A stretch of 64,000 nt of DNA from Litoditis marina (GCA_964036275.1 OZ038433.1:20349985-20413984), one strand, 5' to 3'. Shown: positions 43,247 through 54,295, counted from the stretch's first letter. The notes: generated by a model not told the origin, from the letters alone. Program-made: numbers and translations.

Positions 43247-46200
43247 CTACACCAAACAGAGAAACTTGGACAGTTCTCCATCAGGATCCATCCATTTTCC
43301 GTCGACACAACTAATCGGACCATCGGCAACAACTGTGAGGGCACATCCACTGGGACGGACGGCAGTGTAGAAACCGAATGCACACGTGATCTCTAGTTCA
43401 CATTGTTCCCCAATCATAGGGGTGAACAGTCCTTCCGAGGTTGCAAACGAGGACGAGCAATCACCCGCCACGGGAGTCGTGTCTGGGAACGCACCGCAGT
43501 CGCAATTCTGCACCGCAACTGAAATATACAGAAAAACATAAAACTGATATACTTTGTTTCACCAATCAATGGTCTTCTACAGTAATCCCTCAAACATTCA
43601 GGAGTTTTTTCTTATGCATAATTGATTATTTTGGGTCCAAACTTTTATAGTATGTAGTAGTAAAGGTGCAGAGGATTTGTAGTGAATCCAATAAGGCTAA
43701 CATATCAAACTTTGACCTGGAATTTTGACCATATTACTGTAAAGGGTCCTAAGTGGGTGGAACAAACCAAACCCGTTACATTTCATCTCACTTTATGTAC
43801 ATAACTCTTTTCTAAGTTTGAAAACTATCAACGTACTGTAACAGTGTTGTGAAGACATTATTCGTACCATTTGTTTAATCCGACACGCCATATGGATCTT
43901 TTATTTCAGGTATGACGTTTCGGCAAAAAGTATCAACAAGCAGATTACAGTAAACTCAATACAGTCTCAACTCAATATAGAGAGTTTCAGACACTTATTT
44001 GTTCATATGACTCAATTGTTCAAGTGTGAAACTGGTCAAATATCAGATAATTGTAAATAAATAAAGTTAGCATCAAAAACTTACTCGAAAACAGGATGAA
44101 AACATTTTCCTCAATTATTTCAAATGTATGTTTAAAGCCCTTGATGTGCTTTACTCGAAATTGTAACCGATTGAGGATGGACATCGTATAGTCAATTTGG
44201 TGGGAAGCGGGATTTGGCGAGCTAACAGCTTCATCTGCGTATCTTCGATCTACACACTCTCTCATGACATGTAATCAACGATCGCTCGCTCCGCATTGGT
44301 CAATCGATTTGGACATGTTGCTGTTTTTGTTGGAGATATGGAGAATATATCTTACAGAACTACGTGAAAAGTTCAATTAAGTGGTGAACCTACGTTTCAC
44401 ATAATGTGAGCAAAACCTGCAGTGAGATAGAAGAGCAGGGAAGAGACACAAATTGTAGTATAGAGACCGGTTCGTTCATGAAACGGCCTCACATCTCATA
44501 CTTTGAAAGCATGTGAAAATGACCATTATTTTCGATTTTTGTTGTTTAATTCTGTCTAATGCGCTACTAAAATTAGTTCACATGGTAAAACTATGTATAC
44601 CACGGGTGACTTGGACGGTCGGGACATAGCCTGTTCGGACGAATTCTTCGATGGTCGTCTCGAGAGGCCGTGGGAAAATGAAAAATCGCCGAATTGGTTG
44701 TCTCTTATGAATCGTCCGAATCGCCTACTACCGACGACAGAGAAACCGTCCGAATGGCCTAATGTGGCAACGATCCAAGCCTGAACCCAAACACTAAGAC
44801 TTGGTATAGGGAGCGGGGACTGGAATTGTATGTAAACCACTGTGATCAAATTACAAACACAACTACGCAAGTCTTACATACTCTGTAAAAACTATGGGAA
44901 GTACGAACCACTTTCACGTAGCAGATACGTGAAAACACTTTCAATTTATTTGTCGGCCATCACTTTCAAGCAGTTTTTTATCCTCGTCGGCAGTAGTATC
45001 AACGTTTTTATATTGTTTAGTACATTTTTTCTTTCTTATCTTGATATATTTCGTTCAAATTGTCTTGTTTGACCCCATACATTTGCATTTGCTAATTGTA
45101 GTTGTAGTTCGTGACTAATTACCTGTTATCCTGGCGGCACCAAACCACTGCATTCCAATTATGTTGTTACCGTATCGTGAGTAGTTAGTGAGAGTCTTCG
45201 GCGCCATTGTACTTTGCTCCTACTCCTGGTTCATCTCACCCAACACACACAACACCAGGAGCTTGTGGAAATTCAGCGCTACTACTTTCTTCCTACAACC
45301 CGGGGTTATACGGTGGGCAAATTGTAACTCCTACACAACATCAATGGAGTCCAACATACACAAGTTTACCTCTTCCTCCTATAGTTCGCACCACCTTTCC
45401 GGGTAAGCGGGAAACCTCCAAAATGGGTAGTCCAAATATTCTCATGTACGCAATTCCAAACTGTGCCTTATGTTACTCATTTCAAAAGCATCGCTGCAAC
45501 AAGACCCACGACGTCTACGTGTGCTCACGATGCAAATCAATGAAGGTGCATCTACCCATACAGGTATACACTATTATACTTAAGAGTTGAGATACACAGT
45601 TTCACTTCGTTTTGAAAAGTTACATTAGGACATACAAATATGCGACAACTCTGCCGAATCTTCATATCTGTTCAGTTTTAAGTTGTGAATAAGGTTTCCT
45701 AGAGTTAAACAATGTGAACGAGTCTACATTAATCAGTAAACCTGTGGTGTACACTCAAATTGGTAAACCAGTGAACCCAATTTCCGCATTGGTCAATCGA
45801 TTTGGACATGTTGCTGTTTTTGTTGGAGATATGGAGAATATATCTTACAGAACTACGTGAAAAGTTCAATTAAGTGGTGAACCTACGTTTCACATAATGT
45901 GAGCAAAACCTGCAGTGAGATAGAAGAGCAGGGAAGAGACACAAATTGTAGTATAAAGACCGGTTCGTTCATGAAACGGCCTCACATCTCATACTTTGAA
46001 AGCATGTGAAAATGACCATTATTTTCGATTAAAAAAAAATAAAACTATGTATACCACGGGTGACTTGGACGGTCACGTGAAGTTAGCATTCTAATAAAGT
46101 TTCGTGCACTTTATCTTTGCACGTTTGTGAGTTCCGCTGTGTTAAACCTCATTCACGTGACTGTGACAGTATATGACATAGTGCGCATGAAAGATGACAA

Positions 46201-46368
46201 GTTTTGCAACAAAGTACTCTCGAACAGTGGATTACCTGGGCTGATAGTTGAAGTGATAGTAGTAACTGGGTAGCCATCCCCTGGATGAACCATTGGAATG
46301 CAATCAAAGCTTCCAGTTGCACATAAAACAGCCAGAACGGGGAGTAGAAATGAAGAAATGTTGGGCAT
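43247..46368 (-). CDS. Secreted Cys-rich (C6/sushi-like) protein, three-exon model, 184 aa
   Basis: Exons on the minus strand: 46236-46368 (133 nt), 44085-44234 (150 nt), 43247-43518 (272 nt). All junctions are phase 1 and the sum is 555 nt, an open frame. Exon 1 gives a signal peptide (MPNISSFLLPVLAVLCATGS), then CIPMVHPGDGY and a short Thr/Ser stretch, the N-terminal style of nematode secreted C6-type proteins. Exon 2 is basic and amphipathic without Cys. Exon 3 carries eight Cys: NCDCGAF, GDC, EQCELEITC, SGC, ISCVDGKW, FLCL. Donors GTAATC and GTAAGT; acceptors GCAG and TATATTTCAG. Exons 2-3 are conserved in the 16.5-17.7 kb copy with mostly conservative changes and no stops, which supports them. 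Exon 1 assignment is inferred from strand, phase and signal peptide. A second candidate first exon lies at 47751-47979. Function unknown, extracellular. Confidence 0.55.
44291..44627. repeat. Local direct duplication, copy 1
   Basis: From CGCATTGGTCAATCGATTTG to TGACTTGGACGGTC it is repeated almost exactly at 45788-46074, with a short internal loss near 44540-44585. It lies in intron 1 of the Cys-rich gene model. Confidence 0.9.
45192..45560 (+). CDS. Exon of an unrecognised protein with a CxxC...CxxC zinc-ribbon-like segment
   Basis: An open frame on the plus strand ends at a CAG|GTATAC donor (45560). The N-terminal part is Pro/Thr/Ser-rich and low complexity (YFAPTPGSS, SYNPGLYGG). The C-terminal part has paired cysteines and His: NCALCYSFQKHRCNK, then VYVCSRCKSM, compatible with a treble-clef or ribbon-type metal site. 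The 5' boundary is set by a stop at 45189-45191; an acceptor after AGTGAG is only a guess. No next exon was identified; the exon at 48780 has a different phase. It is inside intron 1 of the minus-strand Cys-rich gene model. I do not recognise the family. Confidence 0.4.
45788..46074. repeat. Local direct duplication, copy 2
   Basis: Second copy of 44291-44627. Immediately after it, GTCACGTGAAGTTAGCA ... ATTCACGTGAC (about 46073-46163) forms an inverted-end element related to 34318-34395. Confidence 0.9.
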
Positions 46369-46439
46369 TGTTGCAATTTGAACACTATATCATAATAATT
46401 CATTATCCATGTAGAATGACATCAACAACACTTAAATCA

Positions 46440-46920
46440 AAATTACGTACGTGATGTATAGCTCCTCATCGGCGCCGGGCGCGGGCGCCAAAATGCGCCA
46501 AAAACGACTATTGGAAAAACTACTTAACCAATTTGGCTGAAATTCAAAACATGTGTTCTAATGCAAAAGTTAGCGCGACGCGCAAATTATGAGATGTGTA
46601 GCTCCTCATTGGCGCCGGGCGCCAATAGGCGCCAAAAACGACAAAACAGTAGTGATCATGAATTAAAATATTTTAAATCGATAAGTTGGGAACTTTGATG
46701 TGAAAAATGAATTTCCGTTCTGAAAACTACGATTTCCATTCTGGCGCTCTTATCAGGCGCCAACTGGCGCCAAAACCTGAACACACGACATCGTGTGTGG
46801 AATTGTTTGCAGTTTCGAACAGTTAATATTGATCACATGATATGTAAAATAATTAGTCGAAAACTGAGAATTTCGCCAATTGGCGCCGAGCGCAGGCGCC
46901 AATTTGCGCCATAACAAAAA
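46440..46920. repeat. GGCGCC-rich repeat
   Basis: GGCGCCGGGCGC and GGCGCCAAAAACGAC words at about 46471, 46610, 46742 and 46880 in ~140-bp units. Same vocabulary as 14205-14665 and, as there, beside a family H hairpin. Confidence 0.7.
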
Positions 46921-47202
46921 AACGAGAAAATGTCAACATAAAGGTTTGGAATTGGTCATTTAGATGATCACCACAGTGCCACTATATTAGTATCTCGAAA
47001 ACTTCGAATTTATCACTGGACTCAGTGCCGTGCACCATGTGGCGCAAAAATCAGTGCATACGCCATCGTCAGTTGAAACGTTTGAACTTTCGTTTAGTTG
47101 TTGATAGTCACGTGGTAAGTGAATTTCAAAAAAGTTGTTCTGATTTTCCAATAGCGCCAGAAGCGTTCGCCAAATTTTCATTGGCGACATGGATAGTTGT
47201 AA

Positions 47203-47586
47203 GAGTACAACAAGCAAAAAGAGAGCAGTTAGTAAAAAGTGGGGGAATCAACAAATGTGGGAGTTGTGTTCGGTTTCACCTATATGTCAGCAAAAAGTGA
47301 ACAATACAGGTTGTTGTTATACTGTAGCAGAAGTGTTCTGCAAGAATCGAACAATAGCGATGTTGCACAATGGTTCACAACGCACGCATTAAGTAAAACA
47401 CCGCATCGGCTATTGTTAAATATTCATGCGGGCTTCGTGGACCGTTGTGCAACATCGGTATTGTTCGATTTTTGCAGAACACTTCTGCTACAGTATCACA
47501 ACAACCTGTATTGTTAATTTTTTGCTGATATATAGGTGAAACCAAACACAACTCACACATTTGTTGGTTCCCCCACTTTTTACTAA
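47203..47586. mobile_element. Hairpin element family H, copy C
   Basis: Left end includes the tail seen on other copies in inverse orientation (AGTACAACAAGCAAAAAGAG), then TTAGTAAAAAGTGGGGGAAT. The right arm ends CCCCCACTTTTTACTAA. Arms about 47229-47392 and 47434-47586. Several overlapping frames on both strands come from the inverted repeat and are not genes. Confidence 0.85.
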
Positions 47587-47750
47587 TGTTATGTAGTTTC
47601 CATTCGATCGAAGCTTATTCGTTCCTATTTTGTACGATCAGAAGCCCTCTGCTAAATCGGTCCAAAAGTTTGCGGGTGAATTACCAGTATACTCTGCAAA
47701 ATACAGTGTTTGAGATTATAACAAAACGGTTTCATCGAACATTCTCTCAC

Positions 47751-47979
47751 CGGTAGTCGTCGTGGTCGTACTAGAAGTCGTTGTGGCCGCGGACAGGGTG
47801 GTAGACGAAGTTGTAGAAAGACTCGTGATACTAGTTGTAGTTTCACTAGTACTACTAGTTGTAGGTTCACATGTACTAGTTGTAATAATAAAACCGTCAT
47901 CGGGCGGCACAGTGGGAATACAAGCAGATGTAGTAGATAACACTTGAATCAAAATCAGAATGGAATCAAGCGTGTTCAT
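47751..47979 (-). CDS. Signal peptide plus Thr/Ser-rich first exon of a secreted protein
   Basis: ATG at 47979-47977. It encodes a signal peptide (MNTLDSILILIQVLSTTSA), then CIPTVPPDDGF and a mucin-like run of Thr and Ser, ending at ACCG|GTGAGA in phase 1. Organisation matches the first exon at 46236-46368. Joined to the exons at 44085-44234 and 43247-43518 it would give a 651-nt open frame (216 aa), so it may be an alternative first exon of that gene or the start of a separate gene whose later exons I cannot see. The Thr-rich tract probably forms an O-glycosylated stalk. Confidence 0.6.
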
Positions 47980-48779
47980 TGCAGGATCTCGAAAATGATC
48001 AGTAACGGCGTGTGAACCAATCTAGTTTAGGGAACGCTGACGGTTTCAGTTTTTTCGCGCTTTTTCCGTTTCTTTCTTCGCTTTCCATTGTCAATACATT
48101 GTTTTAATGACGTCAAGATCGCTTTGGGACCAAGCTACAAGCGAACCCACATACAATCGGACGAATTTACCCGCACTCTAGCCAGCTCACACTTTTCAAC
48201 CAGAATAGGCATGCCACATTGTGGTATATCTTGAGTAACGTGGATGCTCCGTAGTTATTTTGACTAGTCATAACCAATATTATCCAATCAACTTGAGATC
48301 CCCGATAAATAAAGTTTTAAATATTGACTGAATTTCAATATGATTTCGAGTAATTTTCGGAATTCTTCATGTCAATCGCGCGCAACTGGTGTAATGCCGC
48401 GCGCGATAAGCAAGTGTTGCGCACACGCGCCTGCTTCCATCGTGCGTCTTTCGTTCTGCACGTCATTTCCCTAGATCTACGTCCTGGCGAGGTGTAATAG
48501 CAGCCAACTCAGAACATGCCTGGTTGAGTTATAGTATTTAACAGTAAACACAGCATGGTGGGAATGCAAATAGATTTTTTCTCAAACAGTACACTGTTTT
48601 GACCGAACGCGATTTCGTATAATACAGGGCATGTTCGGAGAAGCAGCGTGTGTTTGAGAAGACGCGGACTGGTCTCTGACTGTTGGAAATTTGTTGAATA
48701 CGGATTCACAACTAACCAGAAATACAGAGATACATGCTCTAACCTATCTACAAGTCAGTTTCTTTACTGAAACTTTCAG

Positions 48780-48915
48780 AAAAATTGTGATTGATTCTAC
48801 ACCCATGTGGGTGGATGAAATGAAAGATGGAAGAAACAAGAGTAGAATTGAACATAAATGTGGAAAGTTTATTGAAAAAGTGTGTACAGCTTATAAATGG
48901 AACAAAGAACAATAG
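48780..48915 (+). CDS. Possible last exon of an unrecognised gene
   Basis: After an ACTTTCAG acceptor the frame (entered with one base completing a codon) reads KIVIDSTPMWVDEMKDG, then HKCGKFIEKVC and KWNKEQ before TAG. Charged, with two Cys. The frame extends upstream without stop to 48691, so the exon may be longer. No partner exon with the required phase was found. It converges on the minus-strand peptide gene. Confidence 0.25.
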
Positions 48916-48948
48916 AAGCCGAACCAATTGTAGAATGATGTCATTTTT

Positions 48949-48954
48949 TTTATT
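48949..48954 (-). terminator. Polyadenylation signal of the peptide gene
   Basis: AATAAA on the minus strand, 33 bp past the stop codon at 48987. Confidence 0.6.
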
Positions 48955-48986
48955 ATAATAAGTCTAAGTACATGTGAATGGTTGGA

Positions 48987-49775
48987 TCAATCACAATCAA
49001 CGTAAAATCCTCCAGTTCTGATGCAGCTGCCCCCGCTGTAGCCGTGAGCCTGACAGCAGCCGTCCGCGCTGCCGCCGATGAAGCAAACTTCGCGACACGG
49101 TCCCACCTCTTTGGCAGAAACCATTGGGGCACAAACTGAAATACAGACTGTTTCTGGAAATTTTCCAGAATTTTTTTTCCAGAAAGTATTCGTGCTGACT
49201 CATAAAATTCCCAACCAAATGGCCAGCCACTTTTGTAGCGGGCTCTACGAGAGAGTGTGCACGTCAAAGAGACGCAGATACCTGCATGCTCTTTCCCTTT
49301 TGTAGCTGGGTTATCTGCAGATAGTTGACTACAATTGTACTGAAGATATACTGCGTTTATCTAGATACAAAAGCGAGAGAGCATGAAAATCAATGAGTAT
49401 GCAGACAGTCTGAGACATACTATATCTCTCTGACCTACCTGGGAATGACCGGAGTTATGCACGCATTGAATCGGATTTGTCTTTTCGATATCAACTTTCA
49501 CTCCTACAGTATTATTACCAAACTTCTATCCCGTTTCATTCGTATCACGTGGAAGTTTATCGGGAAGGTAAATTATTTAGGCATTCAATTCTGATTTACG
49601 TATTCGAAAACGTTTTCGACAAAGTTGAAGTTTGCATTAGAAAGCAGTAGGAATGAAGAGATATACAGTAGGTTAGTGATATACACATACTTCGTTTATA
49701 TTTTGCTGGAGTAGAAAATTGTAACTCACTTGCAATCACCAGAAATACTAGTAGAATAACGTTTAATGCGCGCAT
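48987..49775 (-). CDS. Small secreted cysteine-rich peptide, two exons, 64 aa
   Basis: Exon 1, 49730-49775 (46 nt): ATG and a signal peptide, MRALNVILLVFLVIA, ending at GTGATTGCAA|GTGAGT. Exon 2, 48987-49135 (149 nt): acceptor GTATTTCAG, to TGA. Joined in phase 1 they give 64 residues. The mature part has Cys at 17, 29, 33, 42, 43, 53 and 63 (spacing C-x11-C-x3-C-x8-CC-x9-C-x9-C), with the Gly-rich core CFIGGSADGCCQAHGYSGG and the final VDCD. The CxxxC and GxC pattern recalls CSab defensin-like folds, but I cannot assign it to a family. A TATAAAA box lies 54 nt upstream and AATAAA just downstream, a compact, TATA-driven effector-like gene. A paralogue at 41800 kept the promoter and first exon but is frameshifted. 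Possible roles: antimicrobial or other secreted effector (inference). Each frame alone is too short to be called as an ORF. Confidence 0.75.
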
Positions 49776-49828
49776 ACTGTAGAATCGAAAACTCGAAAGG
49801 ATGCGATATAGAGGGCGTCCCGGGTGGC

Positions 49829-49835
49829 TTTTATA
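49829..49835 (-). promoter_or_regulatory. TATA box of the peptide gene
   Basis: TATAAAA on the minus strand, 54 nt before the ATG. Conserved at the same distance in the paralogue (41901-41907). Confidence 0.65.
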
Positions 49836-50246
49836 TCGGCGAAAAAAACTCTGTAATCTGACATTCCAATAAGATTAATGTGACTGTTTCGTTTCAAATT
49901 CAGTAACAAAATGGTCGTTATTGTTCCCGGAAACGGGTTCAGATAACTTCTTTCTTGAACAATAACAAACAATATTGTTTTGTTTCCATCAAGGGCTTAT
50001 TTGTCGAACATATTAACAGGTTCAAAAAGAACAAAACCCGAACAACCAGGAAGCTTTCGCCAACTAGAACTGTACTGAAAATAAATAGAAATGAAAAATG
50101 AAATGGGTGGATTCACCGGATAACTGTGTCGTTGGGAACCGAACCTAGACACAGTTACTGGAAAACCGAACCGATCAGTTTCGTAGTAAACAGTTCAAAG
50201 TAGGGTAGTGAAAGTCAAACTCAAAACTCGACTCGAAAACGAATTT

Positions 50247-50880
50247 TTCGAGTTATACGAACTCGAAATTCACTAAAACTCGAACTCGTGAACTCGATCA
50301 AACCTTTCCTAGCTCTAGTTCAAACCGAACCAATTCGACTGTAATAGAACCAAGTTATGCATGACGGTTCGGGTAGGAAACACGACTCTCAGTGAAATCG
50401 TCCGAAACACTGTTTAAAGGAGACCGGAACACAACTCGAGCAACGGTTCTGTTTCGGGCATCCATTCACTGTATTGAGATCAGAGAGCACGAATAACTCG
50501 TATATTAGTTTGATCAGTCCACGTGACATTCACATGACAAGGCCGCGCGACACGCAACGCGTCTAACTAGAAGTAGGATACAGCAGCTTTCTGACATTTG
50601 GGGGTTGTGTTGCCTTGATCCGGTCTCCTTTAATTCCGGATCATACCTTACCAGTGAGCGAAAGGTTTTCTGTCTCGATAATCTTTCTGAGAGGCATTTT
50701 CTCTTATCAGTTTCGGCTTATGGATCGAGTTCTTTTTCTTGAAAAGTGTCTTTTCAAGAAAAACGACCGACCGCGCTCTTGCAAAGTTTACAATAGTTCA
50801 TCAAACCGCAAGAGGGAAGTTTTTCCGGTCTCTTCTAAATCGAACGAATCCTCCCCAGTGTTGTTGCTACAGCTGTTAGT
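50247..50880. repeat. Duplicated block B, unit 2 copy
   Basis: Matches 17946-18610 with small indels. No conserved protein frame. Confidence 0.75.
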
Positions 50881-51332
50881 CGAAAATGACATATAACATC
50901 CAAAATGACTCCCAACTCACAAAGATCACTTATTCCCATCAAACACAACAAATACGATTCATTCCAAAATTATCAGCAAATTAACAAAACAGGCAATACT
51001 GCATTTGACTTTTGAAACCCTTTACTTAATTATACAATTATGAGATTCCATGCCTGAAACTGACTAAAATCGAAGAAGCTCTTTCAGAGAAATTAATTGT
51101 GAACAAAAATAAATTAGAATATTATGCGGTACCAGCGATCACGATGAAAAAGCACATGCACATGAAAAGTTACGAATCTATTTCTTATACAATGAATATA
51201 ATTAAAATGCCGTGTTCCAAATTTATACAATGAATATAATTAAAATGTCGTGTTCCAACACTTTTTGGAAATGCTGCGAAGGGCAAGTTTACGTGAAAAA
51301 GTGACGTGAGGATGGGGGGGGGGGGTGCGAAA
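50881..51332. other. Intergenic, short tandem duplication and poly(G)
   Basis: A ~44-bp direct repeat containing ACAATGAATATAATTAAAAT (51190 and 51225) and a 13-G run near 51315. No gene seen. Confidence 0.6.
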
Positions 51333-52995
51333 CTACCAGAACCCAGTTGATCTACCTCCCGAGGGATTTCGACCTCGCGTTGTGGCTGGACGGCTTTCTG
51401 ATGTACCTGAAAATAAATTTATTCACTGAGTTAGAAATAGCCTCAGGTTATAATATTAACATTAGAGCATTTCTACATTTCTGAATTTGTAGAATTTCAA
51501 CGTTGTTGAGTGCACTTCTATTGTCGAACACATTACTATCGAAGTACAAAAGACCTATTTCCGGGAATACATTAGTCATTTAAACTAGTTTTTGAGGATT
51601 TTGTGAGGAAGCAAGACATGACATATTAACAACACTCGTAGAAAGACGACTGACCAAACTGAATGATAGAGTCGGAATGACTCTTGCGCGCCGCAGTTCT
51701 GGGAGGTTCTCCCGTCGATTTTTTGTGAACCGAACCATTAGTAGTCGGTTCCCTCTCAACATTCTCCGCGGAACCCATCTGAAAAAAAAGTCGGTTTTAT
51801 TCGTCACATTAAAGTACATAAACTGTATCAGATATCAGAAAGAAGGACATAAGTAATTCAGGAAACCTCTATTGCATAATGAATGAGAGTGTCAAAGAGA
51901 AAAGATGTGGCTAAACATTTGAACCAACAACAACAAAAAATATGTTTATCGCGTCCCTTCTCACCTCTACTTTCAATTCAACAATGACATTTCGGATTTC
52001 TACTAGGCGTATTTTATAGAAATGGTACGCCTGACAAAACATTAGATCGATGGTGCGACTCACCTTGTCTCTCTGTTGAACTACACTGAACAGGTAGGGG
52101 CTGTTCGGTTTCAAGGACACCAGAGAACCCTTTGCGTCTTTCAGACCACCGTCCTGCCACGCTACATGACCGGCCCACAATGGTGATGGCAGCCTGAACG
52201 AAATCAAAAATTGTATCAATTACAATTTTAACTTGCATGCAACGATTGCAAATGAAAATGAAATAATTAGAAAACATTTTGACAATAAGTAACTAGAACA
52301 GTTTGTTTTCAGTCATGTTCGGTCAAGTAACTTCAAAAACCGGTTCAGCTCGATTGAAGCAGCAATCGTGACAATCAAATTACGTGTTCTATGGTCAGTT
52401 ACACGATTAATGGCACATCTTACGACAAAAATATTCGAAACACAGAAAAACAAAAAGATTCCAGCAAAAGTGGTCACCCTTACTTCAGGATTGATTGAGT
52501 TTACCTAAGCTTGTCAAAACAAAAAACTGTAACATGTGGCCCACCTGAGAATGTACTGTGAATCCCTCGTAGATGCTGACATCGGCCGAACTTTGACCCT
52601 CGGCCACACCCAACTTCCGCTTGGTAGTCGTGTCCCATAACACCAAATCCGCATCCGCACCCACCGCTATTCTTTCCTGAAACCGCGGAATGACACACAA
52701 AACTAGTAAACTTACAGCTTGATTACAAATTTGAAAAAAAATTTCAAGTAAAACATGTGAGAGAGACAAATTCACTTCGGCTGAATACACAACCTAGACT
52801 ATCCTCATTTTACATCAAGTGACTGAGAGCTGATTTTCGCAAGATTTTTCGTCCACATCCCTTTTTCGGGTACATGTTGAACATTTTGGCAGCATTCGAA
52901 GAGGTGACAGCCACGAATCGCATCGGGCCGATTTGGCCTGTTTTCACAGCCTTTTCCCAGACAACCGACATTCGCTCCTCCACTCCCGAACTACC
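51333..52995 (-). pseudogene. Dihydropyrimidinase (DHP/CRMP family), truncated and mutated 3' part
   Basis: Five minus-strand exons: 52861-52995, 52545-52676, 52064-52193, 51655-51778, 51333-51406 (TAG). They encode the C-terminal third of the amidohydrolase: [72 protein letters not shown], and a Gly/Ser/Arg tail ending STGFW. Dihydropyrimidinases open the dihydropyrimidine ring in pyrimidine breakdown. Damage: the first donor reads AAG|GGATGT where GT is required, and the third exon is 130 nt with one extra G in GTGGGCC, shifting the frame between FTVHS and GHVAWQDG (129 nt would keep it). The N-terminal metal-binding catalytic exons are absent; duplicated unit 2 begins at 53322 in their place. 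Sequencing errors could mimic the point lesions but not the truncation. Confidence 0.85.
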
Positions 52996-53893
52996 CTGCA
53001 AACAATTCATTCATGAAACAGGGCATACTGATACATGAGACTATAATTTATATAAAGAGGAAGATTTCGAAATCCAAATGCTGTTAACTATCAAATCCAG
53101 TTGCCCCTCCCTCGCTGGTAGCGTGCCCAACATGTTGATTCAACTTTCGAGGCTTGAACTTCCAGCTCAGCAACGTAGTGCATGGTGTTGTAATGGAGAG
53201 AAGTCTGGATGATAATAAGAGGAACGGACACCACACCCATTCGACTTAAAGTATAACCTCAAATGAATAACTATACAAAATGGATTATCTTTGGCATGGT
53301 GGTGAAATCGTTAGCAGCTAACCGGGAGGCCGACGAAATGGAGCGATGCCCAGAGCAACACACGGTTAACGGCTGGCTGCAAAAAGTTTAAATTATTAGT
53401 TAGAACTTGAACCCTTTGTAAGTAGGTTACACATTAAACATAGAATCCTTACAGATTGGTTTTGTCATACAAGCTTAGTGTATTTTTACTACTTTCTGTT
53501 CTGTAATCTTTGCGGCTTTGCGCAATAACCTTTCCTTACATTAGGGTATCATGTCGAAGGTTGCTTAGCTAGATCAGAATGAAATCTACTGTATGCATCT
53601 TGATCTTATTCCCACAGAATAGCTAATAATGTTTCTTTTAGTTGCAAATATATAAATTTAACCCCTTACCCATTGCAGTTGAGTTGGGAAAACGAGTTAT
53701 CAGCGTACCTGGCCAATGCTGCCACCAGCGTACTGGTTTCTTCGGTTCTCAATGGCACCTCAGTCATGTGCGCAGAAGCTTGCTTCAAACACTTGTTGAA
53801 GTAATGAGAACTGAAACACACAAAGACAAATAAATTTAATACTCATTACGCAATACGAGACACGCTATTTGGAAGTTTGGGTAACCCAAGTTG

Positions 53894-54295
53894 TGTAATC
53901 CTAGTCTGGAATGAAATCTGGAACTTTCAATAGATTGTGTTGGATATGTGAACCATCATCGCATATCGTCTCAATAGCATATATATTGCTGCGCTCATTG
54001 GCGTACGTCTCTGCTACCCTGTTAACTATTCACGTGTTACGTTTCTTCGTCTGCTTACGTGTACATGGCATCGAGCATTGTGAGTATTGTAAACTTTACC
54101 TAGCCAGTAAGCAGTCTGGCTACTAGGCTAGTTTTCTATTCTCTCCCTCTCTGTCAGGTATAAAGGCTTTATTGTATTGTCTTATTTATATTCATAATAA
54201 ACCTAGTATAGTTAGTGTTTGTTGTGTTATATTCAAAAGGCTAACGTATCGCCTAAATACCTATTCGTTGTGACTTCCTGAGTACGAGGGTTACA
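53894..54295 (+). mobile_element. LTR of a retrotransposon, unit 2
   Basis: 402-bp copy of the LTR at 19835, with the same TGTAATCC ... GGTTACA ends and AATAAA. Followed by ATTGGCGATC as putative primer-binding region. Confidence 0.7.

Noticed and set aside
44593..44870. Plus 63-codon and minus 104-codon frames
   Set aside because: Mutually antisense and partly built from repeated GTCCGAAT words; no splice context or domain on either strand.
19835..54295. The two LTRs as the ends of one 34-kb retrotransposon
   Set aside because: Each LTR is embedded in the duplicated unit with the same flanks on both sides; the pair arises from segmental duplication.
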